Part shown: piece by piece, positions 1 through 7,462 of the stretch | Layout of the letters: the number at the start of each line of letters is the position of its first letter | Numbering within the stretch: position 1 is the stretch's first letter | NCBI GenBank assembly: GCA_021845835.1 | Contig: JAJZVE010000025.1 | Location: 1 to 12,529, forward strand | Direction of reading: 5' to 3' | DNA length: 12,529 nt | Source of the DNA: Pseudomonadota bacterium | Lineage (GTDB): Bacteria; Pseudomonadota; Alphaproteobacteria; Acetobacterales; Acetobacteraceae | Translations under genes and position numbers: made by a program | The notes under the pieces: model-generated | Databases searched by the model: none | What the model was told of the DNA's origin: nothing | Seen by the model: the letters and a program-made list of their open reading frames with translations, nothing else

Positions 1-1
1 G

Positions 2-133
2 GAGTTCCCGAAGGCGCTGACGCCGCCCGGCGGCGGCGAGCAGGTCATCGTCCAGGACGAGGCCGAGGAACGCGCATGGCTGGAGAAGTGGACCACGCCG
101 CCGGCGTCCGGCGGCCGGAAGAAGGCTGCCTGA
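2..133 (+). CDS. C-terminal end of a small phage protein (5' truncated)
   Basis: The frame is open from the first bases of the window to TGA at 131-133 and gives 43 residues, starting EFPKALTPPGGGEQVIVQDE and ending GGRKKAA. The 'FPK...VIVQDEAEE' pattern resembles the short protein that many podophages encode just after the major coat gene, where a pressed 'YPKW...IV..AEEE' phrase recurs. That match is from memory of the family and not from a search. Function is unknown. The start codon lies before the window. The next gene begins one base after the stop, so the two are probably translated together. The lysine-rich tail and acidic middle suggest a small soluble protein. Confidence 0.6.
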   Translation, partial: EFPKALTPPGGGEQVIVQDEAEERAWLEKWTTPPASGGRKKAA

Positions 134-134
134 C

Positions 135-317
135 ATGGCCCGCAAACCAATCGCCCCGAAGCCGTCCGAGGATTGGGTGGCGCGCGATGCGATGCACACG
201 CTGATGCGCGCCGAGGAAATCAAGCGCGACCCGAAGCTGATGCAGAAAGTCCGCGCGCACGCTGCGCAGCACCGTGAAGCGCTGGGCAAGATCGCGCGCG
301 CGCCGAGGGCGAAGTGA
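135..317 (+). CDS. Small conserved phage protein of unknown function
   Basis: A 60-residue, strongly basic, probably helical protein. Residues 11-32 contain SEDWVARDAMHTLMRAEEI, a phrase I associate with small proteins lying between the coat and gp4-like genes of podophages. The ATG follows the previous stop by one base and has a purine-rich AGAAGG stretch about 10 bases upstream, which supports this start. The stop overlaps the GTG start of the next gene in a GTGA junction, consistent with coupled translation. No enzymatic motif, signal peptide or membrane segment is visible. The position suggests a head or head-tail assembly role, but nothing in the sequence shows this directly. Confidence 0.8.
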   Translation: MARKPIAPKPSEDWVARDAMHTLMRAEEIKRDPKLMQKVRAHAAQHREALGKIARAPRAK

Positions 318-1039
318 CCACCGCGCTTGACCTGATCACCGACGCGCTGAACCGGATCGGCGTCTATGCGGCCGGAGAGACGATCTCCGACGCGGATGCC
401 GAGCAGGCGCTGACGACGCTGAATGACATGCTCGACGGCTGGAGCAACCAGTCGCTCGCCTGCTACGCCGTGCAGGAACAGAGTTTCCCGATGGTCGCCG
501 GTGTCTCGGCCTACACGATCGGCCCCGGCGGCACGTTCAACGGCACGCGCCCGCTGAAAATCCTGGATGCGCCGGGGCGGTGCTATTTCCAGGACGAGAA
601 CCTGATCAACTACGCGCTGAATGTGGTGGATCAGACGCAATGGAACCTGATCGCGCCGCGGAACATCGAATCCACGTTCCCCGACACGCTGTTCTATGAC
701 CCGCAATATCCGCTCGGGATCATCAACATCTATCCCGTGCCGCTCGCATCCTACACGCTGTTTTTCGACGCCTATCTGCAGCTTGCCGATCTCGGGTCAC
801 TGACGGCGACGATGAGCCTGCCGCCGGGCTACGCGCGGGCGATCAAGGCAAATCTTGCGGTGGAACTCTGGACCTACTTCAAGGATGGGCAGCCCACACC
901 GATACACATGCGCGCGGCGATGAGCAGCCTTGCCGACGTGAAGCGAACCAACACGCGGTCGCAGACAGCGCGCGTCGCGCCCGGCCTTGGTGCCGGCGCG
1001 CACTCGTGGACCAACATCTACACCGACACCGCCTCCTGA
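314..1039 (+). CDS. P22 gp4-like tail accessory factor / head-tail adaptor
   Basis: A 241-residue protein beginning at GTG 314, which overlaps the previous TGA by three bases and has GAGG six bases upstream. The N-terminus (TALDLITDALNRIGVYAAGE, then DADAEQALTTLNDMLDGW at about 25-43) has the two-helix pattern of gp4-type adaptors, which bind under the portal and close the head after packaging. P22 gp4 also carries a 'R.ALRKLGV...DA...L..M...W' pattern. The C-terminus, with RTNTRSQTARVAPGLG and a final tyrosine-containing strand, resembles the gp4 end. P22 gp4 is 166 residues, so this is a longer relative with an added middle section (about 60-170). Placement directly before the gp10-like gene agrees with the P22 order. 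Confidence 0.8.
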   Translation: MTTALDLITDALNRIGVYAAGETISDADAEQALTTLNDMLDGWSNQSLACYAVQEQSFPMVAGVSAYTIGPGGTFNGTRPLKILDAPGRCYFQDENLINYALNVVDQTQWNLIAPRNIESTFPDTLFYDPQYPLGIINIYPVPLASYTLFFDAYLQLADLGSLTATMSLPPGYARAIKANLAVELWTYFKDGQPTPIHMRAAMSSLADVKRTNTRSQTARVAPGLGAGAHSWTNIYTDTAS

Positions 1040-2736
1040 TGCCGTCGTTCCGCACCCCGTTCATCGGCCCGGCCTATATCGAGCGGGCCGGGAACTTCGC
1101 CAGCGCGCGGCTGATCAACCTCTACCCGGAGTTCGCCGAAGGGCCGGGCGCGAAGGGCGTGGGCGTGTTCTACGCCACGCCGGGGCTGGGGCTGGACTTC
1201 ACCGTGGGCAGCGGCCCGATCCGCGGCATGGCGATCCTGAACGGCGTTCTGTACGTCGTCTCCGGGAACGCGGTCTATCAGATCAGCAGCACGATTCCCG
1301 CCGCGCAGATCGGCACGCTGCCGACATCGACCGGACCCGTGAGCATCGTGTCCGGCACGAATCAACTGGTGATTTTTGACGGGATGGCGGGGACACTGGC
1401 CCCCGCAGGGTATCCGCTGACGGGAGGCACGCTCGGCTCCGGCGGCTCTCAAAATGCGGTCGGCGATGTCATCACGCTGGCGGCGGCCGGCGGCACGCAA
1501 GTAGCGACGGCCACCGTCACCGTGACATCCGTCAATGCCGGCGTCATTACCGGATTCACGATATCGTCCAGCGGTTCGTTCACCTCTCTGCCCACCGGAT
1601 TCACGCAAGCCAGCACCACGGGGTCGGGGTCGGGGTTCACGCTGACATCTCCGACATTCGGCACCGCCGCGCAACTGTTCACGCTGAACCTGCCGTTTCC
1701 GAACCCGGTCATGGGCGCGTATCAGGACGGCTTCGGTCTGGTCATGTTCTCGAACAGCAACAAGATCGCAGCGTCCAACGCGCTCGACCTGTCGGTCTGG
1801 TACGGGCTGTCCTTCGGCGTCGCGGACGGCAATGCCGAGAATGCCGTGGCGCTCGCGAACATCCATCGCGAGGTGTGGGTGTTCAAGTCCACCGTCATCG
1901 AGGTGTGGGACGACACGGGCGCCTATCCGTTCCCGTTCGCGCGCAACGAGGGCGTCTATCCGGAGGTCGGATGCGCGGCGCCGTTCTCCGTCGCGCAGGC
2001 CGGAGAGTTCCTGATCTTCCTGGCGCAAACGAAGATGGGCGACCGGCGCGTCTGCATGATGGAGGGCTACAAGCCCGTCTTCATCTCGACGGCGGCGATC
2101 GAGCAGTTGATCGCCCCATACGCCACGGTTTCCGACGCGATCGGCTACGCCTACGAGCAGCAGGGACACATCTTCTACGTGCTCACGTTCCCGTCCGGAA
2201 ATGAGACGTGGGTCTATGACCTGACGGAAAGCAGTCGTGTCGGCATGCCGATCTGGCACAAGCGGGCGGCGTTCGCGAACGGTCAATTCAGCCGACATTG
2301 GGGCAACTGCTACGCTTTTTTCAACGAGACGCATCTTGTCGGCGACTACCAGAGCGGGAACGTCTACTATTTTTCGCTCGGCGCCGCGACCGACAACGGG
2401 CAGCAGCGGAAATGGTTGCGGTCCTGGCGCGCGCTGCCGAAGCCAACCGATCGACCGCTCACGTTCCACTCTCTGCGCATCGACATGGAGACTGGCATTG
2501 GCGTGACGGCGGGGACGAACCCCCAGGCGGTGCTGCGCTGGTCCGACGACGGCGGCCATACGTGGTCGTCCGAGCGATACGCGGCGGCCGGCACACCGGG
2601 GCAGACGGCGCAGCGGGTGATGTTCCGGCGCCTTGGCTCCACGCGGCGCAATAGCGGTCTCGATCGCACCTTCGAGTTGTCGTCCACGGATGTATTCCAG
2701 GTCGGTCTGATCGGCGCGGAACTGGATGCGTCGTGA
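1039..2736 (+). CDS. P22 gp10-like tail hub / packaged-DNA stabilisation protein
   Basis: A 565-residue protein. ATG 1039 overlaps the gp4-like stop as TGATG. The frame is open 33 bases further upstream, but the start at MPSFRTPFIGPAYIERAGN matches the family's N-terminus. Repeated beta strands with 'ATPGLGLDF', 'GMAILNGVLYVVSG', 'MGAYQDGFGLVMFSNSN' and 'HLVGDYQSGNVYYF' are typical of the gp10 hub family, which plugs the portal channel and anchors fibres. P22 gp10 is 472 residues. The additions here are an inserted Gly/Ser/Thr-rich beta segment at about 121-209 and a C-terminal domain from about 455 that has an Asp-box (SDDGGHTWS, 502-510), common in longer gp10 relatives. No close SD is seen, so coupling to the gp4-like gene is likely. 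Confidence 0.85.
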   Translation: MPSFRTPFIGPAYIERAGNFASARLINLYPEFAEGPGAKGVGVFYATPGLGLDFTVGSGPIRGMAILNGVLYVVSGNAVYQISSTIPAAQIGTLPTSTGPVSIVSGTNQLVIFDGMAGTLAPAGYPLTGGTLGSGGSQNAVGDVITLAAAGGTQVATATVTVTSVNAGVITGFTISSSGSFTSLPTGFTQASTTGSGSGFTLTSPTFGTAAQLFTLNLPFPNPVMGAYQDGFGLVMFSNSNKIAASNALDLSVWYGLSFGVADGNAENAVALANIHREVWVFKSTVIEVWDDTGAYPFPFARNEGVYPEVGCAAPFSVAQAGEFLIFLAQTKMGDRRVCMMEGYKPVFISTAAIEQLIAPYATVSDAIGYAYEQQGHIFYVLTFPSGNETWVYDLTESSRVGMPIWHKRAAFANGQFSRHWGNCYAFFNETHLVGDYQSGNVYYFSLGAATDNGQQRKWLRSWRALPKPTDRPLTFHSLRIDMETGIGVTAGTNPQAVLRWSDDGGHTWSSERYAAAGTPGQTAQRVMFRRLGSTRRNSGLDRTFELSSTDVFQVGLIGAELDAS

Positions 2737-3098
2737 CGCAGACGCTTTCCCCGCCGCCGAGCATCTCGCAGCCGATCGCGCTCGCGAACGGCCTGATTGC
2801 GCGCGAGTGGTATCGCTGGCTCTACCTGCTGGGTCAGCAGGCGTTCATCGGCGGCGGCGCTGGCAACGGCGGATCGGACGTGCCGATCGCTGTCAGCGCG
2901 TCGCCGTTCGTCTATGCGCCGACGCAGGCCGGAACGGTACTGCTTTCCGGCGGCGGAATCACGGCGCTGGAACTGTCGCGCACGGGTGTCTGGCGCGAGA
3001 TCGGGTCTTTCCGCGCTCCGGTTCCGATGAGCGTCGGCGACTCTCTCCGCGTGTCGTGGACGCAGGTCGCGCCGACCATGATCTTCTTCCCGAGGTAG
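2733..3098 (+). CDS. Small tail-associated phage protein of unknown function
   Basis: A 121-residue protein starting at GTG 2733, overlapping the hub stop as GTGA. The N-terminus is proline-rich (TQTLSPPPSISQPIA) and is followed by NGLIAREWYRWLYLL, a helix with exposed aromatics. The C-terminal half is a small beta domain (SPFVYAPTQAGTVLLSGG ... LRVSWTQVAPTMIFFPR). I recall this layout, ending in FFPR, in small genes that follow gp10-like genes in podophages, where they are left as hypothetical. In P22 this site holds the tail needle gene 26, but this protein has none of the long heptad coiled coil of gp26. A structural role at the tail tip or fibre base is likely from position. There is no signal peptide, and the membrane character of the LYLL helix is weak. 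Confidence 0.75.
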   Translation: MTQTLSPPPSISQPIALANGLIAREWYRWLYLLGQQAFIGGGAGNGGSDVPIAVSASPFVYAPTQAGTVLLSGGGITALELSRTGVWREIGSFRAPVPMSVGDSLRVSWTQVAPTMIFFPR

Positions 3099-3102
3099 CA
3101 CG

Positions 3103-4053
3103 ATGACGACCGCGATTTCGCCGCTTCCGATGCAGCGGTTCACCGACAACAACGGCAACCCGCTGTCCGGCGGAAAGCTGTTCGTCTATCTGGCCGGCAC
3201 CACGACCAAGACCACGACCTACACGGATTCTACCGGCAGCACGCCGAACACGAATCCGGTGATCCTAAATACCCGCGGCGAGGCGTCGGTCTGGTTGACG
3301 CCGGGGGCGAATGTGAAGTTCGTCCTGTCGCCTTCCACGGACACCGACCCGCCGACGAACCCGATCTGGACGGTGGACAACATCGCACCGGCGGACGGTA
3401 TCTCGGCCGCGATGCTGCCGGTGGTGGAGGCGAGCACCACGGCGGACGCGCTCACGGCGATGGGAGCGGCGCCCTCTAAGGACCCAACTATCACCGGCAG
3501 CATCGCCCTCACGGACGCAGCGGGCAATTCGCGCAATCTGTTCTACGAGACCAGCGGCGTGCAGCGATGGTCTGCGACGACGGATTCAACGGCCGAAGGC
3601 GGCTCGAATGCCGGCTCGAATTTCCTGATCGCGCGTTTCTCCGACGCTGGGACATTTATCGACAATCCCGTCTATATCACGCGCTCTACCGGCGTTGCGG
3701 AGTTCTCTCAACCGCCCGTCGTGCCGGACGCCACCGCATCGGGCAACCCGGTGAACCTCGGGCAGTTCGCTGCATCGACCGGAGCGGCCGGCTACCAGAC
3801 GTGGCCTACCGGCGTGCTGGAGCAGTGGGGGGCGGTGACGAAAGGCGCCAGCGCATCGCAGGTGGTGACGTTCTCCAGGGCATTCCCGACCGCCTGCTGG
3901 GGTGTCGTTCTGTCGGACAATCCCGCCGCGGCGTGCGGCTATGTGCAGCGCGTGAACAGCCTGAGCACCACCGGCTTTACCATCACCGCGGACGTGTTCG
4001 CCTCGGGGTCAAACCCGAACACGACGGTCTATTGGCGGGCGATCGGCAATTGA
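3103..4053 (+). CDS. Short tail fibre with P22-type head-binding N-terminus and gp53-like tip
   Basis: A 316-residue protein at ATG 3103 with GAGG about 9 bases upstream. Residues 9-96 (PMQRFTDNNGNPLSGGKL ... ASVWLTPGANVKFVLS ... IWTVDNI) form the anchor found on many podophage fibres and tailspikes and related to the P22 head-binding domain. It is thought to attach the fibre to the tail hub. Residues 125-225 are a low-complexity strand-rich shaft ending SGNPVNLGQF. Residues 232-316 (TWPTGVLEQWG, then VVTFSRAFPTACWGVV, ending TVYWRAIGN) are a gp53-like fibre C-terminal domain, which forms a trimeric receptor-binding tip. No depolymerase or peptidase motif is seen, so this is a binding fibre rather than an enzymatic spike. 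Confidence 0.85.
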   Translation: MTTAISPLPMQRFTDNNGNPLSGGKLFVYLAGTTTKTTTYTDSTGSTPNTNPVILNTRGEASVWLTPGANVKFVLSPSTDTDPPTNPIWTVDNIAPADGISAAMLPVVEASTTADALTAMGAAPSKDPTITGSIALTDAAGNSRNLFYETSGVQRWSATTDSTAEGGSNAGSNFLIARFSDAGTFIDNPVYITRSTGVAEFSQPPVVPDATASGNPVNLGQFAASTGAAGYQTWPTGVLEQWGAVTKGASASQVVTFSRAFPTACWGVVLSDNPAAACGYVQRVNSLSTTGFTITADVFASGSNPNTTVYWRAIGN

Positions 4054-4637
4054 TCCAGCCCTTCCTCATCACCGGGCTGCCGCGCAGCCGGACGGCGTGG
4101 CTGGCGGCGCTGGCGAATACGGTGCCGGGCGCGCTGTGCCGTCACGAGCCGACGCAGGACTGGCCGGCGTGGCAGACGTGCTTCACCGCATGGCGCGAGG
4201 AGGCGCACCCGTTTGCCGGGTTCTCGGATCACGTCCTGGGGCTGCATCTGGCCGAGATCGTGCGCGAGATCGGCCCGCGCGTGCTGATCGTGGAGCGGGA
4301 CGCGGCGAGCGTGGAGCGGGCGCTGGCGCGCGTGCTGCCGGGGGTGAACACGCGGCCGTTGCTGACCGTGTTGGTGGACCGGCTGCGGGCGGCCCGGGGG
4401 TTACCGGGCGTCAAGGTGGTGCCGTTCGCCGCGCTGCGGCACTGCTCGGCGGCGATGGACTGCCTGGGGCACCTGCTGCCGGGGGCCGCGATCGACCCGG
4501 CCAAGGTGCGGGCGATGCTGCATCTGAACGTGCAGGCGGATGTGGGGCGCACCACGGAAATTGCCACGCACCGAGCGGGCGATGTGGCGGCGATCCTGGG
4601 CGATGATGTGATGCAGTTGCTGATGGAGGCTGTCTGA
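4050..4637 (+). CDS. Sulfotransferase-like P-loop protein (TTG start)
   Basis: A 195-residue protein. The start is inferred as TTG 4050, which overlaps the fibre stop as TTGA. It is the only start that keeps the N-terminal motif without running through the fibre gene. Residues 6-18 (LITGLPRSRTAWL) match the phosphosulfate-binding loop of sulfotransferases (G-L-P-R-S-x-T-x-W). HEPT at 32-35 and GFSDHVLGLH at 57-66 fit the next family landmarks. RVLIVERDAASVERAL at 77-92 fits the 3'-phosphate-binding strand and helix (usually RDP..., here RDA). The family transfers sulfate from PAPS to sugars, lipids or small molecules. At 195 residues it is shorter than typical cellular enzymes. It lies between the fibre and ejection genes, so a role in modifying virion or host-surface glycans is possible but unproven. 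Confidence 0.7.
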   Translation: MIQPFLITGLPRSRTAWLAALANTVPGALCRHEPTQDWPAWQTCFTAWREEAHPFAGFSDHVLGLHLAEIVREIGPRVLIVERDAASVERALARVLPGVNTRPLLTVLVDRLRAARGLPGVKVVPFAALRHCSAAMDCLGHLLPGAAIDPAKVRAMLHLNVQADVGRTTEIATHRAGDVAAILGDDVMQLLMEAV

Positions 4638-5626
4638 TGCCCTTCGGTGCAATCCTCGGTGCCATTGGCGCCATCGGTGGGGCTGCGATCAGCGCGGGCG
4701 GCACGCAGTCGGCGGCCGACACGCAGGCCGCCGCGGCGAACGCCGCTGCGGGCGTCCAGCAGAACGAGTTCAACACCACCCAGCGCAACCTTGCGCCCTA
4801 CATGGCGGCCGGCGGGAACGCCCTGAGCGTTCTGCAGTCGCTGCTGGGGATCCCCGGAAGCGCGGCGCCGGCGCAGGGCGCGGCGGCACCGGCGGCGAGC
4901 GCGGGCGGTCTGCCGGCGGGATATTCGCTGCAGCCGTCCTACGGTCAGGTGGCGACCGAGGGCGCCCGCGGCACGATGGGCACGTCGCAGGGCCTGACCG
5001 GCTACAACGTCATGGGGCCGAACGGCGCGATGATCGGCACGGTGCCGGTGAGCGGCAACCCGCAGACGGCCGCGGCCGGTCTGGTGGGGGCGCTCGGGGG
5101 GAATGTCGCCGGCAACGCGCCGGGTGCGGGGGTCGCGCCGACCGCGCCGACCGGCAACGCGCTCACCGATCCGCGGGCGCTGATGGGCACGTCGTTTCAG
5201 TCGTCGCCCGGATACCAGTTTGCGCTGAACCAGGCGATGGGCGCCGTCACGAACAGCGCCGCGGCGCGAGGCGGCATCGGCGGCGGCAACACGCTGGCCG
5301 CCCTGCAGCACTACGGGGTCGGGCTGGCGAACCAGGACTATTACAACTGGCTCGGGGACTATTTCGGGCAGGCCAACAACTACGTCGGGCAGGTCGGGAA
5401 CATGGCGCAGCTTGGGCAGAACTCGGCGGTAAATGTCGGTAGTCAGGGCAACACGGCCATGAACAACATCGGAAATTCGCTGATGGGCGCAGGAAATGCC
5501 CGCGCGGCCGGCACGATGGGCGTTGCCAACGCGCTGACGAATGGTATCCAGAACATCGACTGGTCAGCGATTCTCGGGTCCAACAACGGCGGTGGCGGTG
5601 GCTACAGCAACGCCTGGGGGTACTGA
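4637..5626 (+). CDS. gp7-like DNA ejection (transfer) protein
   Basis: A 329-residue protein with ATG overlapping the previous stop as TGATG. Residues 3-20 are a hydrophobic glycine-zipper helix (FGAILGAIGAIGGAAISA), followed by an Ala/Gln-rich helix, TTQRNLAPYMAAGGNAL at 47-63, and an Ala/Gly/Pro-rich linker at about 70-175. Residues 187-240 (FQSSPGYQFALNQAMGAV, NSAAARGGIGGG, LANQDYYNWLG) are the recurrent signature of podophage DNA transfer proteins. The end is Asn/Gly-rich and stops in NAWGY. These proteins are packed in the virion and ejected before the DNA to help make a channel across the envelope. P22 gp7 is 229 residues. The position before the gp20-like gene matches P22. Confidence 0.75.
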   Translation: MPFGAILGAIGAIGGAAISAGGTQSAADTQAAAANAAAGVQQNEFNTTQRNLAPYMAAGGNALSVLQSLLGIPGSAAPAQGAAAPAASAGGLPAGYSLQPSYGQVATEGARGTMGTSQGLTGYNVMGPNGAMIGTVPVSGNPQTAAAGLVGALGGNVAGNAPGAGVAPTAPTGNALTDPRALMGTSFQSSPGYQFALNQAMGAVTNSAAARGGIGGGNTLAALQHYGVGLANQDYYNWLGDYFGQANNYVGQVGNMAQLGQNSAVNVGSQGNTAMNNIGNSLMGAGNARAAGTMGVANALTNGIQNIDWSAILGSNNGGGGGYSNAWGY

Positions 5627-5629
5627 GCC

Positions 5630-7462
5630 ATGCCGATCGACCCGAGCATCCCGCTTTCCTCCGCGCAGTTGAACCCGCTCCAGACGGCGCAGCTTGCCGG
5701 CCAGCGGTTGCAGTTGCAGCAGGCGCGGCAGGGCATCGCGGACCAGAACGCGCTGCGGACCCTGTTCGCGCAGCCGGGCGCCGTGGACGCGCAGGGCATG
5801 CCGACGCAGAACACGCTGGCGCGGCTGACGCAGATGAACCCCGAGGAAGCGATGAAGCTGCGGGGACAGATGCTGGACCTGCAGTTGGGCAAGGCGGGCC
5901 TGTCCGAAAAGCAGTGGAAGGCCGGAGTCGATGCGGCGGCCGGCGCGAAGCAGTTGTACGACCAGCAGATTGACCAGGGCGTCTCTCCCGCGCAGGCGCA
6001 GCGCAACGCGCAGGTTCTGTATTCGCAGAACATGAAGCAGCTTGCGCAATCGGGGCTGCTGTCGCCGGATCAGATCGCGATGCTGAACCCGACGTTCGAC
6101 CCGCAGCGCGTGGCATCGAACATGGAGATGCTGAAGTTCCGGGAGCAGCGGCGCGAGAACCAGCAGCGGATCGGGATGGAGGGGGCGCGGCTGGAGATGG
6201 AGCGGCAGTTCCACAACGATGAACTCGGGCTGCAGCGGGATCGGTTGGCGGCAGACCAGAAAGCACGCGAGGCGGATGTCGCGCTACGCCGTGACATCAT
6301 GAAGCGGCAAGAGGAAGATGCTTCCGTGACCCGCGATCTTCGGAAAGCGCAGATCGACAAGATCAAACATGACGAAGAAACCGGAAAATTCGTCTGGAAT
6401 CCCGGCATCGGCGACGACGGAACGGGTAAGCAGGTGCCGGGCATGTACCGCATGTCCACCACGGACGCGAAGGCCAAGCCGGAGTTCTTTCCTGGCGTGG
6501 TCACGACGCCGAAGGGGCAGGTTCTCACGCCCGAGGATCAGCAGCACATCGACGAAACCGCCAAGATGATCGCCAACTATCAGATGCCGCCGTTGGCCGG
6601 CTACGCGATGCGGTCGCCGTATGGGCAGAAAGTCATGGCGCGGGTCGCCGAGTTGAACCCGACTTATCAGACGGAGCAGTACAATTCCCGCAACAAGGCC
6701 GTTTCCGCGTTCTCCACCGGCAAGCAGGGCGATACCGTCCGGTTCCTGAACACGTCGATCTCGCATCTGGACACCTTGCAGCAGGCGGTCGATGCGCTCT
6801 CCACCGGGAACGTGCGCGCATTGAACGCCCTGACGAACAACTTCCAACGCGAGTTCGGCGTGGCGGCGCCGACGAATTTCGAGACGGTGAAGAACATCGT
6901 CGGGCAGGAAATCGTCAAGGCGATCACGGGCAGTTCGGGCGCCGAAAGTGACCGGCAGGCGGCGCAGAATGCCTTCGACAAGGCCAACAGCCCGGAGGCG
7001 CTTGTGGGCGCGATCCATGTTGTCAAGGCGTTGCTCGGCGGTCAGATGCGCTCGCTGCGGAAGCAGTACGAGGACACGACGGGGCTGAAGAACTTCGACG
7101 ATCGGCTGACCCCGGAGGCGAAGGCGGCGCTGGAAGATGGGCCACCGGCTCCCGCGCACGCGGAACCGCCGGCGGCCACATCCAACGCAATCCCCGCGAT
7201 CCCGATGAAAGATGGCGCCGTTGACGCCAAGGGGCTGCAGGTCGGCAAGTTCTACACGCTGCCGAACGGCCGCATCGGGCAGTGGGACGGCAAGGCGTTC
7301 CGCATTGCGAAGCCGGAAAAGCACGCGGAGGCAGCCCCGGCCCGTCCGAAGTTGGCTGACGCGGATATTCTGGCGCAGGCGAGGCAGGCCATCCAAGCCG
7401 GCGCGGACCCGGCGAAAATTGCGGCATGGCTGCACGCATGGGGGGTTGCTCCGGTCGCATGA
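5630..7462 (+). CDS. gp20-position ejection protein with long coiled coil
   Basis: A 610-residue protein with ATG three bases after the previous stop and a GGGGG run about 9 bases upstream. Residues 10-160 are Gln-rich and helical. Residues 164-252 are a highly charged helix consistent with a coiled coil (EMLKFREQRRENQQ through IDKIKHDEETG). Residues 312-500 hold a conserved helical domain of phage virion proteins (YAMRSPYGQKVMARVAELNP, RFLNTSISHLDTL, QEIVKAITGSSGAESD, LRKQYEDTTGL). A Pro/Ala linker leads to VGKFYTLPNGRIGQWDGKAF (538-557), a small beta motif common at the C-terminus of such proteins. P22 gp20 is 471 residues, so assignment rests on gene order and helical character rather than on close similarity. 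The stop overlaps the next ATG as ATGA. Confidence 0.68.
   Translation: MPIDPSIPLSSAQLNPLQTAQLAGQRLQLQQARQGIADQNALRTLFAQPGAVDAQGMPTQNTLARLTQMNPEEAMKLRGQMLDLQLGKAGLSEKQWKAGVDAAAGAKQLYDQQIDQGVSPAQAQRNAQVLYSQNMKQLAQSGLLSPDQIAMLNPTFDPQRVASNMEMLKFREQRRENQQRIGMEGARLEMERQFHNDELGLQRDRLAADQKAREADVALRRDIMKRQEEDASVTRDLRKAQIDKIKHDEETGKFVWNPGIGDDGTGKQVPGMYRMSTTDAKAKPEFFPGVVTTPKGQVLTPEDQQHIDETAKMIANYQMPPLAGYAMRSPYGQKVMARVAELNPTYQTEQYNSRNKAVSAFSTGKQGDTVRFLNTSISHLDTLQQAVDALSTGNVRALNALTNNFQREFGVAAPTNFETVKNIVGQEIVKAITGSSGAESDRQAAQNAFDKANSPEALVGAIHVVKALLGGQMRSLRKQYEDTTGLKNFDDRLTPEAKAALEDGPPAPAHAEPPAATSNAIPAIPMKDGAVDAKGLQVGKFYTLPNGRIGQWDGKAFRIAKPEKHAEAAPARPKLADADILAQARQAIQAGADPAKIAAWLHAWGVAPVA

Noticed and set aside
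1018..2559. 513-codon open frame on the minus strand opposite the hub gene
   Set aside because: The encoded sequence is Arg/His/Gly-rich with no domain features. It is the usual antisense shadow of a high-GC gene, and the plus strand carries a recognisable family.
3567..4049. Upstream extension of the sulfotransferase-like frame to ATG 3567
   Set aside because: The added part overlaps the fibre gene out of frame and is Arg-rich nonsense. The TTGA junction at 4050 gives a clean start just before the P-loop.
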